Source: an uncultured Fidelibacterota bacterium (lineage in GTDB: Bacteria > Fidelibacterota > Marinisomatia > Marinisomatales > Marinisomataceae). Taken from it: a DNA stretch of 64,000 nucleotides. Under the pieces are notes generated by a model. It did no database searches and was not told where the DNA came from. It worked only from the letters and a program-made list of their open reading frames with translations. Each line of letters begins with the position of its first letter. Positions within the stretch are counted from its first letter, which is position 1. The stretch spans positions 475,282 to 539,281 of the forward strand of contig CABZHT010000001.1 in NCBI GenBank assembly GCA_902525615.1, read 5' to 3'. Positions 1 through 7,907 of the stretch are shown here, one piece after another. The translations under genes were made by a program, and so were the position numbers.

Positions 1-10
1 ACGTGAAACG
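1..10. promoter_or_regulatory. Probable second parS site, cut by the window edge
   Basis: The first ten bases, acgtgaaacg, match nine of the ten last bases of the ParB-binding consensus TGTTTCACGTGAAACA. The same ten-base half occurs at the complete site 1.9 kb away. The other half would lie outside the window, so this call depends on unseen sequence. The site sits in the 3' end of mnmG. Confidence 0.5.
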
Positions 11-1880
11 GACGCTTTAAATATACTAATAAAATCGAAATATCCGATGGCCTAATACCGTTTATTCTTTGTGCTTGCCCAACAGTTTGTGGTTTTATAT
101 TTATAAATTTTTCTCTGCTTTCATTTGAAAGGCTTTTAATATCATTATAATTAAATTTCTCAGGAATAATCATATTTTCATATACTTTAATTTTATCAAT
201 TTCTTCCTTTTGCCTATTTATATAACCGCTGTATTTAATAATTGTTTCCGCTTCAAATAAAACTTCTTCTTTCATGTGGTTTGTGAAAATGTTTTTGGTT
301 TCTTTATTATTTATTTTCATGTCTGATATAGAAACTTTAGGCCTTTTAAGAATATTAGACATACGCGCAGGTTCCTTTATTGGTTTTTCACCCAACTCTT
401 CCAGCCTTTTATTAATTGTTTTTGGGTTTATGTTGTTATCTTCAAGAAACTTAACCGTGTTTGTAGTTTTTTCTATTTTTTCACTTAACAATTCTATGGT
501 TTTATCGTCGAGAAGACAATATTCTTTTGCTTTTGTTAATAATCTCTGATCTGCATTAGAAGATCTTAGTTGTAACCTATATTCGGCTCTTGAGGTAAAC
601 ATTCTATATGGTTCGTTGGTGTCTTTTAATATTAAATCATCAATTAACACTCCAACATAAGCATCACTTCTTTTTAAAACCAAAGGGCTTTCATTTAAAA
701 TAAAACAAGAGGCATTTATGCCCGCTATAATACCTTGTGACGAGGCCTCTTCATATCCAGATGTTCCATTTATTTGTCCTGCCATAAACAATCCAGAGAC
801 AGCCTTGCTTTCAAGGGTGTTTTTTAGTTGAGAAGGATAAAAAAAGTCATATTCAATCGCATATCCAGGCCTTATAAACTCTACGTTTTCTAAGCCACCA
901 ACTGTTTTGAGTGATTTTAGCTGAATTTTTTCTTCAAGGCTGGTTGAAAAGCCGTTTACATATATTTGTTCAGACATAGTCCATTCTGGTTCTAGCTGTA
1001 AAATATGAGAAGGGTTTCGATTAAATTTATATACCTTATCCTCAATAGAGGGGCAATATCTGGGCCCAGTTGCCATATCTTTTCCAGAATACATAGCCGA
1101 AGAAGAAAGGTTGTCTAAAATAATATTATGTGTGTCGCTATTTGTTCTAAAAGAATAACAGGGCTCATTTTTTGGAGAAAAGTTTTTTGTTCTATAAGAC
1201 AGGGGGGAGGGTTTTTTGTCTCCATATCCAGCCTCGCCCTTACTCCAATCAACAGAAGACCTTTTTATTCTTGGTGGTGTTCCGGTTTTTAATCTTCCAT
1301 TTTTAAGACCTAGGCTGTTTAGGTTTTCTGTAATTCCTTCAGCTCTTTTCTCTCCATACCTTCCTGCATTAATTTGTTTAGATCCAATGTGAATTAACCC
1401 ACCTAAGAAGGTTCCACAAGTCAAAACCGCCGCCGAACAAGTAATTTCTGAACCATCTTTTAAAAAAACCCCACGAACAGAACCCTTTTTTACATTTAGA
1501 GATACAACCTCTCCCTCTAAAACCCCAAGACCTTGTTTTTTAATGTATTTTTGGACAATTTTTTCATAGAGATTTTTGTCAATTTGTGACCTGGGGGACC
1601 AAACAGATCTCCCTTTTGATTTGTTAAGTGTTTTGCTCTGTAGCGTAGACAAATCAGCAAAAAACCCCATAACTCCGCCTAAAACATCAACCTCCTTTAC
1701 CATTTGTCCTTTTGCAAGACCCCCCACAGCTGGATTGCAAGACGTTCGACCTATAGATTTTTTGTCCATCGAAACCAAAAGAGTATTAATGCCTTTTTTG
1801 TGAGCAATAAGAGCTGCTTCAATTCCAGCATGTCCACCACCAACAACAACCAAATCATATTTATTTTGTGTGCGTTTCAC
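1..1880 (-). CDS. mnmG: tRNA uridine-5-carboxymethylaminomethyl modification enzyme MnmG (3' end cut off)
   Basis: FAD-dependent subunit that works with MnmE to install the cmnm5 group on the wobble uridine of several tRNAs. The frame is open from a GTG at 1880-1878 to the window edge, giving about 626 codons and ending in the family's C-terminal pattern (SDISILLVYLKR), so only a few residues are missing. Visible motifs are GGGHAGIEA near residue 14 (FAD binding), CNPAVGGLAKG, GPRYCPSIEDK, AGQINGTSGYEEA and TSRAEYRLQLR. The GTG start places the Rossmann glycines at the usual distance from the N-terminus. That start lies in the centre of a parS-like palindrome shared with the mnmE stop codon, so the two genes are probably translationally coupled. 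Confidence 0.97.
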   Translation of the reverse strand, partial: MKRTQNKYDLVVVGGGHAGIEAALIAHKKGINTLLVSMDKKSIGRTSCNPAVGGLAKGQMVKEVDVLGGVMGFFADLSTLQSKTLNKSKGRSVWSPRSQIDKNLYEKIVQKYIKKQGLGVLEGEVVSLNVKKGSVRGVFLKDGSEITCSAAVLTCGTFLGGLIHIGSKQINAGRYGEKRAEGITENLNSLGLKNGRLKTGTPPRIKRSSVDWSKGEAGYGDKKPSPLSYRTKNFSPKNEPCYSFRTNSDTHNIILDNLSSSAMYSGKDMATGPRYCPSIEDKVYKFNRNPSHILQLEPEWTMSEQIYVNGFSTSLEEKIQLKSLKTVGGLENVEFIRPGYAIEYDFFYPSQLKNTLESKAVSGLFMAGQINGTSGYEEASSQGIIAGINASCFILNESPLVLKRSDAYVGVLIDDLILKDTNEPYRMFTSRAEYRLQLRSSNADQRLLTKAKEYCLLDDKTIELLSEKIEKTTNTVKFLEDNNINPKTINKRLEELGEKPIKEPARMSNILKRPKVSISDMKINNKETKNIFTNHMKEEVLFEAETIIKYSGYINRQKEEIDKIKVYENMIIPEKFNYNDIKSLSNESREKFINIKPQTVGQAQRINGIRPSDISILLVYLKRPFH

Positions 1881-1887
1881 GTGAAAC
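1874..1887. promoter_or_regulatory. parS centromere-like site (ParB binding)
   Basis: GTTTCACGTGAAAC is a perfect 14-base palindrome identical to the core of the bacterial parS consensus; of the full 16-base consensus only the two outermost bases differ. It lies in the origin-type gene neighbourhood where parS sites usually occur. It spans the last base of the mnmE stop codon and the GTG start codon of mnmG, so one sequence serves segregation, termination and initiation. parA and parB are not in the window; in many genomes they follow mnmG and rsmG, which would place them just past base 1. Confidence 0.8.
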
Positions 1888-3176
1888 TATTTCCCCACAC
1901 AAAAAGATGAAAAAACCGCATCAAGGACATCATCTTTTGTTGTTTTTTTTGTTATACTGTCAAGAAAGTTTATTGATCTGTTAATATCTTCCACCAAAAG
2001 CTCTATAGAATCTTCAGATACCAACAAAGAATAAGCATCTTTTATGTGTTTTAACGAACTTTTTATTGCATTATACTGTCTTTTAGAGATTAAAAGAACA
2101 TCAGTTTTGGTTTTATCACTAATCAAGCTGTTGTAAATGACCTTTTTTAACTCTTTAATATTTTTTCCTGTTTTAGCAGAAATAAAAATATCATATTTTT
2201 CGTCTGGGGTTTTAATATCTGACTTATTAAAAACATGTATATGTTTAACACCTTCGAAAGAGAGACCCCTATCATTTAATATAATAGTCAAATCAGCATT
2301 TTTTGCCTCGACAAAAGACCTTTTAACACCAATTTTTTCTACATCATCACCAGACTCTCTAATTCCTGCCGTGTCCTTTAACAGTATAGGTAAGCCATTA
2401 ATATTTATACTTTTTTCTATAACATCTCTTGTTGTTCCTTCAACATCTGTAACGATTGATTGATCTTTATTAACAAGACAGTTGAACAGAGTTGACTTCC
2501 CTGCGTTTGGGGGTCCCAAGATCACAACGGATGCACCAGATTGAAACATTTTTGTTTCTTTAAAAGAAAGGACACAGGCATCTAGCTTTTTGATTGTCTC
2601 TAAAATTGTTTTTTCTGTATTTTTTAAAAGGTTTGGCTGTAGGTCTTCCTCCGATATATCAAGATTAAACTCAAGGTTTGCAACAACAGACACTAGAGAA
2701 GACTTAATAGAATATATTTCTTTTGATAAACCACCCCTAAGATTTTTAATTCCAGCCTTAACGCCAGCTAAAGACAAAGAGTGAATGATTGAAGCAACAG
2801 CCTCTGCCTCAGAAAGGTCCAGCTTTCCATTTAAAAAAGCAGTTTTTGTAAATTCACCGGCTTCTGCTAGCCTTGAACCAGCATCAACAGAAAGATCAAT
2901 TATTTTTGAAACGATTTCAGGGTTTCCGTGGCACGATATCTCCACCAGATTTTCTCCAGTATATGAGTTTGGACTAACATAGCTTGTAACCACAGCCTCA
3001 TCAAAGACTTCACCGTCGTTGTCGACTAGAAAACAAACCCTTGAAAAAGGGCGCGTTTCATTAAAAGGGCTATCTTTAACAAAGGTAGAAACATTTTTTA
3101 TTGCATCTTCTCCTGAAATTCTAACAACGGCAATACCACTAACGCCGGGAGGTGTTGAACAGGCAACAATAGCCAA
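1887..3176 (-). CDS. mnmE: tRNA modification GTPase MnmE
   Basis: Potassium-dependent GTPase partner of MnmG in tRNA wobble-uridine modification. Order in the 429-residue protein: N-terminal formyl-tetrahydrofolate-binding domain (1 to about 115), helical domain, and an inserted G domain with GPPNAGKST (221-229), GTTRD (247-251), DTAG (268-271) and NKSD near 316. It ends in the catalytic CVGK motif (FC[IV]GK type). The start is TTG at 3176, two bases after the yidC stop, with AAGGA about eight bases upstream inside the yidC end. The N-terminal pattern ACSTPPGVSGIAVVRISG aligns with the family from this start. Confidence 0.96.
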   Translation of the reverse strand: MAIVACSTPPGVSGIAVVRISGEDAIKNVSTFVKDSPFNETRPFSRVCFLVDNDGEVFDEAVVTSYVSPNSYTGENLVEISCHGNPEIVSKIIDLSVDAGSRLAEAGEFTKTAFLNGKLDLSEAEAVASIIHSLSLAGVKAGIKNLRGGLSKEIYSIKSSLVSVVANLEFNLDISEEDLQPNLLKNTEKTILETIKKLDACVLSFKETKMFQSGASVVILGPPNAGKSTLFNCLVNKDQSIVTDVEGTTRDVIEKSININGLPILLKDTAGIRESGDDVEKIGVKRSFVEAKNADLTIILNDRGLSFEGVKHIHVFNKSDIKTPDEKYDIFISAKTGKNIKELKKVIYNSLISDKTKTDVLLISKRQYNAIKSSLKHIKDAYSLLVSEDSIELLVEDINRSINFLDSITKKTTKDDVLDAVFSSFCVGK

Positions 3177-3178
3177 GA

Positions 3179-4846
3179 TTATTTCCTTACAGTTTCTGTT
3201 TTTTCGTTATTTATTATTTTTTGCTGTGCTATTTGCATTACATTAAAACACAAATAGTATAGATTTAATCCTGATGGGAAGGAATAAAATAAAAAGAACA
3301 TCATACCAGGAAACATATACTTCATCATTTGTTGAGTTGCTTCTTGCGCGGGGTCACCACCAGCGGGCTGAGAAGCTGAGCTTAGCTTCATCGTATAGTA
3401 CATAGAGCCAGCCATTAAAAAGGGCAATATATTAATCGGTATTCCTCCAAAACTAAAAAGCGTGTCGGCCGCAGAAAGATCATTAATCCATAAAAAGAAA
3501 GATTCGCCTCTAAATTCAATAGTGTTTCTAAAAACCATAAAGACTGACATTAAAACCGGCATTTGAATTAAAAGGGGTAAACATCCAGCCAGGGGGTTTA
3601 TCTTGTTTTCCTGAAAAAGCGCCGCCATTTTCTGTTGCTGTAGGGTTGGGTTGTTTTTGTATTTTATTTTAATTTGGTTCATAAGGGGAGATATTTCTTG
3701 CATTTTCTTCGATGACCTAAGTTGTTTGGCCATTAGCGGGTATGTAACAAGCTTGATCAAAACCGCAAAAAGCACAACAACAATACCATAGTTGGGTATA
3801 AGCCCATACAGAATTATCATAATACTATAAACAAGCCAAGAGACAGAAGAAAGCCATTGCCAACCTAAAATTTTTTCTTCGAGACCAACGCCGAGACTTT
3901 CAACGCTAGAGTAGTCAAGGGGTCCGAGATAAAGCTTATTTTTTTCAAGGTTTATGTCTTGGGTGATGCTAACATTAACCCCAGCCCTTAGGGGGGTTGG
4001 GTACTTTGTTATTTCAACTAAATCTGATTTTTGTGGAACAAAAAAGAAACCAAAATATTTTGTTCTATATCCAGCAAAGTCTGCTTGTCCAACATACCTT
4101 TTTTCTTCGGTATCAATGTTGTTGGTGTTTGATGACCCAAAAAATCCCGCAGCTCCGACCCTAAAAGATTCGATGCTACCAGCCTGACTTATTAAGCCTT
4201 CCATAAACATCGCGTCTTGTGGCCCTTCGTGTTCTGGTAGGCCGCCAACCCAGGATAGGGTATATTTTTCGTCTAAAGAAATATCCTTAAGACCTCTTAA
4301 AGAGGTTGAAACATCTATTCCATAAGAGTCAAAGCTAAAAACCAGCTCTTTTGTAACCGATCTACCAAGGTGTTCAGTGGCAAACAAAAAAGACGCTTCG
4401 GGGTCTGTTTCAGAAAGATTAACTGAACCCCCAGAAATTAACTTCCAGTTTTTGTCTAGGGAAACCACCTCGCCGGACTGATTTACAAAGCTTACAACCA
4501 GATTATTAGCGTTGTAGACATCAATCATATTTAAGGCATCTTCTGATTTTTTAAGGTGTTTTGTAAGATTATAAGAAACAATTGAACCTCCACCGACATT
4601 GCTTATTTCAGCAAGATAGTTTTTACCTTTAATAGTAAATGTTTGTTCCCTAACAGTAGAACTCTCTAAAACCGTTTTAACGGGTTTTTCTAGAGAGGGT
4701 TCTGAATATTTTTCTACTAAAGAAGTGTCAGGTAAAACAACGTCTTTATCGTTTTTTTCTGATGGAGAAATTAACTCAAGATAACTTGGCCACAATAATA
4801 AAATTGCACCGATTAGAATAAAACCAGTGAGAGTTTTACGATCCAT
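3179..4846 (-). CDS. yidC: Membrane protein insertase YidC
   Basis: Inserts and folds inner-membrane proteins, alone or with SecYEG. The 555 residues show an N-terminal membrane anchor (about 5-22), a large periplasmic domain (about 50-330) and the Oxa1-type core near 355-545 with hydrophobic segments. MAKQLRSSKKMQEISPLMNQ is the cytoplasmic coiled-coil hairpin of the family. The long periplasmic domain marks a Gram-negative YidC. The ATG at 4846 follows the rpmH stop after one base (TAA-A-ATG) with no clear ribosome-binding site, which suggests coupling to rpmH. The usual intervening rnpA and yidD genes are absent. Confidence 0.96.
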   Translation of the reverse strand: MDRKTLTGFILIGAILLLWPSYLELISPSEKNDKDVVLPDTSLVEKYSEPSLEKPVKTVLESSTVREQTFTIKGKNYLAEISNVGGGSIVSYNLTKHLKKSEDALNMIDVYNANNLVVSFVNQSGEVVSLDKNWKLISGGSVNLSETDPEASFLFATEHLGRSVTKELVFSFDSYGIDVSTSLRGLKDISLDEKYTLSWVGGLPEHEGPQDAMFMEGLISQAGSIESFRVGAAGFFGSSNTNNIDTEEKRYVGQADFAGYRTKYFGFFFVPQKSDLVEITKYPTPLRAGVNVSITQDINLEKNKLYLGPLDYSSVESLGVGLEEKILGWQWLSSVSWLVYSIMIILYGLIPNYGIVVVLFAVLIKLVTYPLMAKQLRSSKKMQEISPLMNQIKIKYKNNPTLQQQKMAALFQENKINPLAGCLPLLIQMPVLMSVFMVFRNTIEFRGESFFLWINDLSAADTLFSFGGIPINILPFLMAGSMYYTMKLSSASQPAGGDPAQEATQQMMKYMFPGMMFFLFYSFPSGLNLYYLCFNVMQIAQQKIINNEKTETVRK

Positions 4847-4847
4847 T

Positions 4848-4988
4848 TTATGAAGAAACGGTAAGACGCTTACGACCTTTTTTCATACGAGAAGATAAAA
4901 CCTTCTTGCCGCCAACGGTCGATTTTCTTTTCATAAAACCGTGCTTATTTTTCCTTTTTCTGTTACTAGGCTGATAAGTTCTTTTCAT
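4848..4988 (-). CDS. rpmH: 50S ribosomal protein L34
   Basis: A 46-residue, very basic protein. It starts [18 protein letters not shown] and continues with an [10 protein letters not shown] segment, the classic L34 pattern covering almost the whole family length. The gene is ATG at 4988-4986 and TAA at 4850-4848. It lies divergently from dnaA and directly before yidC, as in most bacteria around the origin. L34 sits in the large ribosomal subunit near the 23S rRNA. A possible promoter lies at 5005-5032. Confidence 0.96.
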   Translation of the reverse strand: MKRTYQPSNRKRKNKHGFMKRKSTVGGKKVLSSRMKKGRKRLTVSS

Positions 4989-5004
4989 AATAGTATATTG
5001 CCGA

Positions 5005-5032
5005 AATATAGTTTAATAAAACTATTTGTAAA
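5005..5032 (-). promoter_or_regulatory. Possible promoter for the rpmH operon
   Basis: On the minus strand TTTACA (5032-5027) and TATATT (5010-5005) are separated by 16 bases and lie 17 bases upstream of the rpmH start. This fits a sigma-70 type promoter, but the region is very AT-rich and chance matches are likely. Confidence 0.35.
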
Positions 5033-5128
5033 ACAAATAAAAGATTTCAAAAGTCCTAAAAAGTTCTATGCAACAAAACAAAAAGAACGTAAAGTAAATA
5101 ATGCAAAAATAAAAACATGTTAATAACC

Positions 5129-5137
5129 TGTGGATAA
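5129..5137 (-). promoter_or_regulatory. DnaA box directly upstream of dnaA
   Basis: TGTGGATAA is the exact reverse complement of the strong DnaA box TTATCCACA. It ends four bases before the dnaA start codon, where bound DnaA could block ribosome or polymerase access and give autoregulation. I saw no further perfect box in the 152-base AT-rich rpmH-dnaA intergenic region, so this alone does not prove that oriC lies here. Confidence 0.7.
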
Positions 5138-5140
5138 CTA

Positions 5141-6481
5141 ATGGATTATAAAAATATTTGGAAAAAAACAGACGAGGACCTTAAAAGCAGTTTGCCTGCA
5201 CACGCTTACGAAGCGTGGATTGAAACACTATCTCCTGTTGGAATAACAAACGACATTTTTATTGTTGAAGCACCAAACCAGTTTGCATATGACTGGATTA
5301 TTAATAATTATCACGATATCATATTATCTTCTTTAAAAGAGGTTGATAGCGCTTTACAATTAAAGGTTTCTATAGCCCCCCAATCAGAACAAAATATTTC
5401 TTCTGTTGAGCTTGATAAAGAAGAAACAACCAAACAGAGCAATGCGGGCAAAAGAAACAACATAAACCCTTCAAACATTTTTTCTTCATTTATTGAGGGG
5501 CCAAACAACGTTTTTGCAAAGAATGCAGCACACAAAGTTGCAAGCGCTCCGGGAACAGCAGACTTTAACCCACTTATAATTTATGGTGGGGTGGGGCTTG
5601 GAAAGACACACCTTTTACATTCAATTGCAAACGAATTAATAGGATCAAAAAAAGAAATAAACGTGGTGCTAGCCTCTTCTGAAAAATTTACAAACGACTT
5701 TATTGCGAGCATTCAAGAAAACAAAACACTGGACTTTTCTAAGGTTTATAGAAACGCCGATGTTTTATTAATTGATGATATACAGTTTTTTCAAGGAAAA
5801 GAGCAGACCCAAGAACAGTTTTTTCACACATTTAACGAGCTTTACACAAACGGAAAACAGATTGTAATGACAGCCGACAGATATCCAGGAGAAATGGTAG
5901 GGCTTCAAGATAGGTTGTTGTCTAGGTTTGAGTCCGGACTTCATGCAGATATTCAGCCGCCAGATTTTGAAACAAGAGTTGCCATATTATCAACAAAGGC
6001 CAAACAAAATAATATGAAAATTGAAGGAAGTCACCTTGAAAAGATAGCATCACATGTTAGGACAAACATAAGAGACCTAGAAAGCTGTGTAACAAAAATA
6101 TTTGCACACGCGACCCTTTCTGGAGATAAAATTAATGAAGCGCTTGTAGAGTCCATAATAAGGGAAAGGCTCGGAGACCAGGGGTACGGACAGGTTAATA
6201 TGCAAGATGTTGTCAGCGGAGTTTGTAGCATATTTTCTGTTTCCCAAGAAGAAATGGTGGGCCAGTCTAGAAGAAAAAACATTGCAGAGGCAAGACAGGT
6301 TGCAGCATATTTAGCGAGAGAGGTTTTAGATATGCCCTTGAGCGAAATAGGAGTACATCTAGGAGGAAGAGACCATACAACAATTATGCACGCACATAAA
6401 AAGGTCTCAGAACTATTAAAAAATGACGATAAATTTAAAAGAAGAGTAGATATTATTTATAACGAACTAAATTTTAGTTAA
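5141..6481 (+). CDS. dnaA: Chromosomal replication initiator DnaA
   Basis: Binds DnaA boxes and melts the origin to load DnaB helicase. The 446 residues show domain I (about 1-80, WIETLSP region), a short linker, and an AAA+ domain with GGVGLGKTHLL near 149 (Walker A) and LLIDDIQFF (Walker B). The C-terminal helix-turn-helix contains LGGRDHTTIMHAHKKV, the DnaA-box recognition signature. Length is typical. The ATG at 5141 lies just behind a DnaA box. It is followed after ten bases by ssb in the same direction. Confidence 0.98.
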   Translation: MDYKNIWKKTDEDLKSSLPAHAYEAWIETLSPVGITNDIFIVEAPNQFAYDWIINNYHDIILSSLKEVDSALQLKVSIAPQSEQNISSVELDKEETTKQSNAGKRNNINPSNIFSSFIEGPNNVFAKNAAHKVASAPGTADFNPLIIYGGVGLGKTHLLHSIANELIGSKKEINVVLASSEKFTNDFIASIQENKTLDFSKVYRNADVLLIDDIQFFQGKEQTQEQFFHTFNELYTNGKQIVMTADRYPGEMVGLQDRLLSRFESGLHADIQPPDFETRVAILSTKAKQNNMKIEGSHLEKIASHVRTNIRDLESCVTKIFAHATLSGDKINEALVESIIRERLGDQGYGQVNMQDVVSGVCSIFSVSQEEMVGQSRRKNIAEARQVAAYLAREVLDMPLSEIGVHLGGRDHTTIMHAHKKVSELLKNDDKFKRRVDIIYNELNFS

Positions 6482-6491
6482 AGGAAAAAAA

Positions 6492-6935
6492 ATGGCAAAG
6501 GGAACAGTAAACAAAGTAACATTAATAGGCAGGCTTGGACAAGATCCTGAAATAAGGTTTACCGGAGACGGTGCAGCTGTAGCTAGTTTTAGCGTTGCAA
6601 CAAACGAGTCATGGAAAAGCAAAGACGGCGAAATGCAAGAAAGAACAGAGTGGACAAAGGTAACCGTGTTTGGCTCAACCGCAGAAAAATATGTTCAACC
6701 ATATGTTAAAAAAGGAACCTTGGTTTATATAGAGGGGTCTTTGAAGACAGACAAGTGGCAAGACAAAGAGGGAAATGAAAGATATTCAACGGGCGTTGTT
6801 GCTAACAATTATGGCGGTGTTCAAATTTTGGGCGGAGGAGAAAACAATCTTGATTCCTCATCCGGAATGAACCAGGAACTTGCCAAAAAAGAAAACCTTG
6901 ATCAAACAGTAGAAGACGACGATTTACCTTTTTAA
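6492..6935 (+). CDS. ssb: Single-stranded DNA-binding protein
   Basis: Coats single-stranded DNA during replication, recombination and repair. The 147 residues comprise an OB fold (about 1-112, starting VNKVTLIGRLGQDPEIRF) and a short flexible tail that ends in DDDLPF. That acidic tip recruits partner proteins and is essential in the family. The gene follows dnaA by ten bases with a purine-rich AAGGAAAAAAA before the ATG. Location next to dnaA suggests co-expression of replication genes. Confidence 0.97.
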   Translation: MAKGTVNKVTLIGRLGQDPEIRFTGDGAAVASFSVATNESWKSKDGEMQERTEWTKVTVFGSTAEKYVQPYVKKGTLVYIEGSLKTDKWQDKEGNERYSTGVVANNYGGVQILGGGENNLDSSSGMNQELAKKENLDQTVEDDDLPF

Positions 6936-6938
6936 AAA

Positions 6939-7556
6939 ATGAGAGAACCACACCCAAGAAGCTGGCTGATAAGGTATGTTATTGGGGTGTTTTCGCTTTT
7001 GCTGTGCAGCGTTCTCACAAAATTTTCCGTTGAAGGTAAAAAAAATTTACCACCTTCAGGGCCATATATACTTGCGCCAAACCACATTGACGACGTTGAC
7101 CCTGCACCAATAACAGCAGCAGTTGTTAAGCCCATTACATATCTGATGGCTGAAGATCAAGCAGAGCTTCCTTGGTATAAGGCGTGGGGTCCATGGTCAT
7201 ATGGAGTTATGTTGGTAAATAGATCAAACCTTCAGATTTCTACAATTAAAAATATCCAAAAGCAGATACAAAAAAACGAAAGAATCTGTATTTTTCCAGA
7301 AGGAACTATAACAGGAGAGGGTCTTAAAAAGGGGAAAAGGGGTGTAGCATATTTTGCAATTAAAAACGAGATACCAATCATCCCAACTGCAGTAATAGGA
7401 ACTAAGGGGGTTTTAGAAAAAATAGGATCTTTTAAAAGAGAAAGCGTGAAGGTTGTTTTTGGAAGCCCTATATTTACAAGTAGCGGAGATAATATTGACG
7501 ACATAACCGCACTGACAATGCATGAAATAAAAAAATTATTACCTGAAGACTATTAA
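6939..7556 (+). CDS. plsC: 1-acyl-sn-glycerol-3-phosphate acyltransferase (PlsC family)
   Basis: Likely transfers an acyl chain to lysophosphatidic acid to make phosphatidic acid, at the inner membrane. The 205-residue protein has an N-terminal hydrophobic helix (about 10-28), the catalytic HX4D motif as H49-D54 in NHIDDVDP, and the FPEGT block near residue 120 that binds the glycerol phosphate. Start ATG is three bases after the ssb stop. Family members may act on other lysophospholipids, so substrate is inferred. Confidence 0.88.
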   Translation: MREPHPRSWLIRYVIGVFSLLLCSVLTKFSVEGKKNLPPSGPYILAPNHIDDVDPAPITAAVVKPITYLMAEDQAELPWYKAWGPWSYGVMLVNRSNLQISTIKNIQKQIQKNERICIFPEGTITGEGLKKGKRGVAYFAIKNEIPIIPTAVIGTKGVLEKIGSFKRESVKVVFGSPIFTSSGDNIDDITALTMHEIKKLLPEDY

Positions 7557-7571
7557 TAAAAGAGAGATATA

Positions 7572-7907
7572 ATGAACATAGAACTACTCACAACAGTGCT
7601 TAAAATTGTTATTTCAACAACCCTTTTTTTTGTGTGGGTTGTAAGATACGACAACATAATTACAGAGTTCAGAAAAGACTATAACTACCCGGACTGGTTA
7701 AGAGATCTTACGGGCATTACCAAGCTTTCTTGTGCTGTAATGTTGTTAAGCACAAACCCAGAACTGAACAATTTAGGATTAAAAGGTATTATAGTACTAA
7801 TGGCGTTTGCAATACTTACACACATCAGAGTAAAGAGCAACTTTAGAAAAGCCATACCATCCGTGACACTAATATCGCTTTGCCTGGCCCTGCTTTATTT
7901 TGGTTAG
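7572..7907 (+). CDS. Small DoxX-like membrane protein
   Basis: A 111-residue protein with about four hydrophobic segments (roughly 5-25, 47-62, 70-85, 92-110). The order, a YPDWL segment followed by ITKLSCAVMLL and a late short loop with RVKSNF, resembles the DoxX-like family of small membrane proteins of poorly known role. AAAGAGAG precedes the ATG as a ribosome-binding site. Its 3' end overlaps the convergent quinone-reductase gene by four bases. Function cannot be read from the sequence. Confidence 0.6.
   Translation: MNIELLTTVLKIVISTTLFFVWVVRYDNIITEFRKDYNYPDWLRDLTGITKLSCAVMLLSTNPELNNLGLKGIIVLMAFAILTHIRVKSNFRKAIPSVTLISLCLALLYFG

Noticed and set aside
274-549. 91-codon plus-strand open frame, and similar plus-strand frames up to 3246
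   Set aside because: They lie antisense to mnmG and mnmE, which have full family motifs. No ribosome-binding site or recognisable protein is seen.
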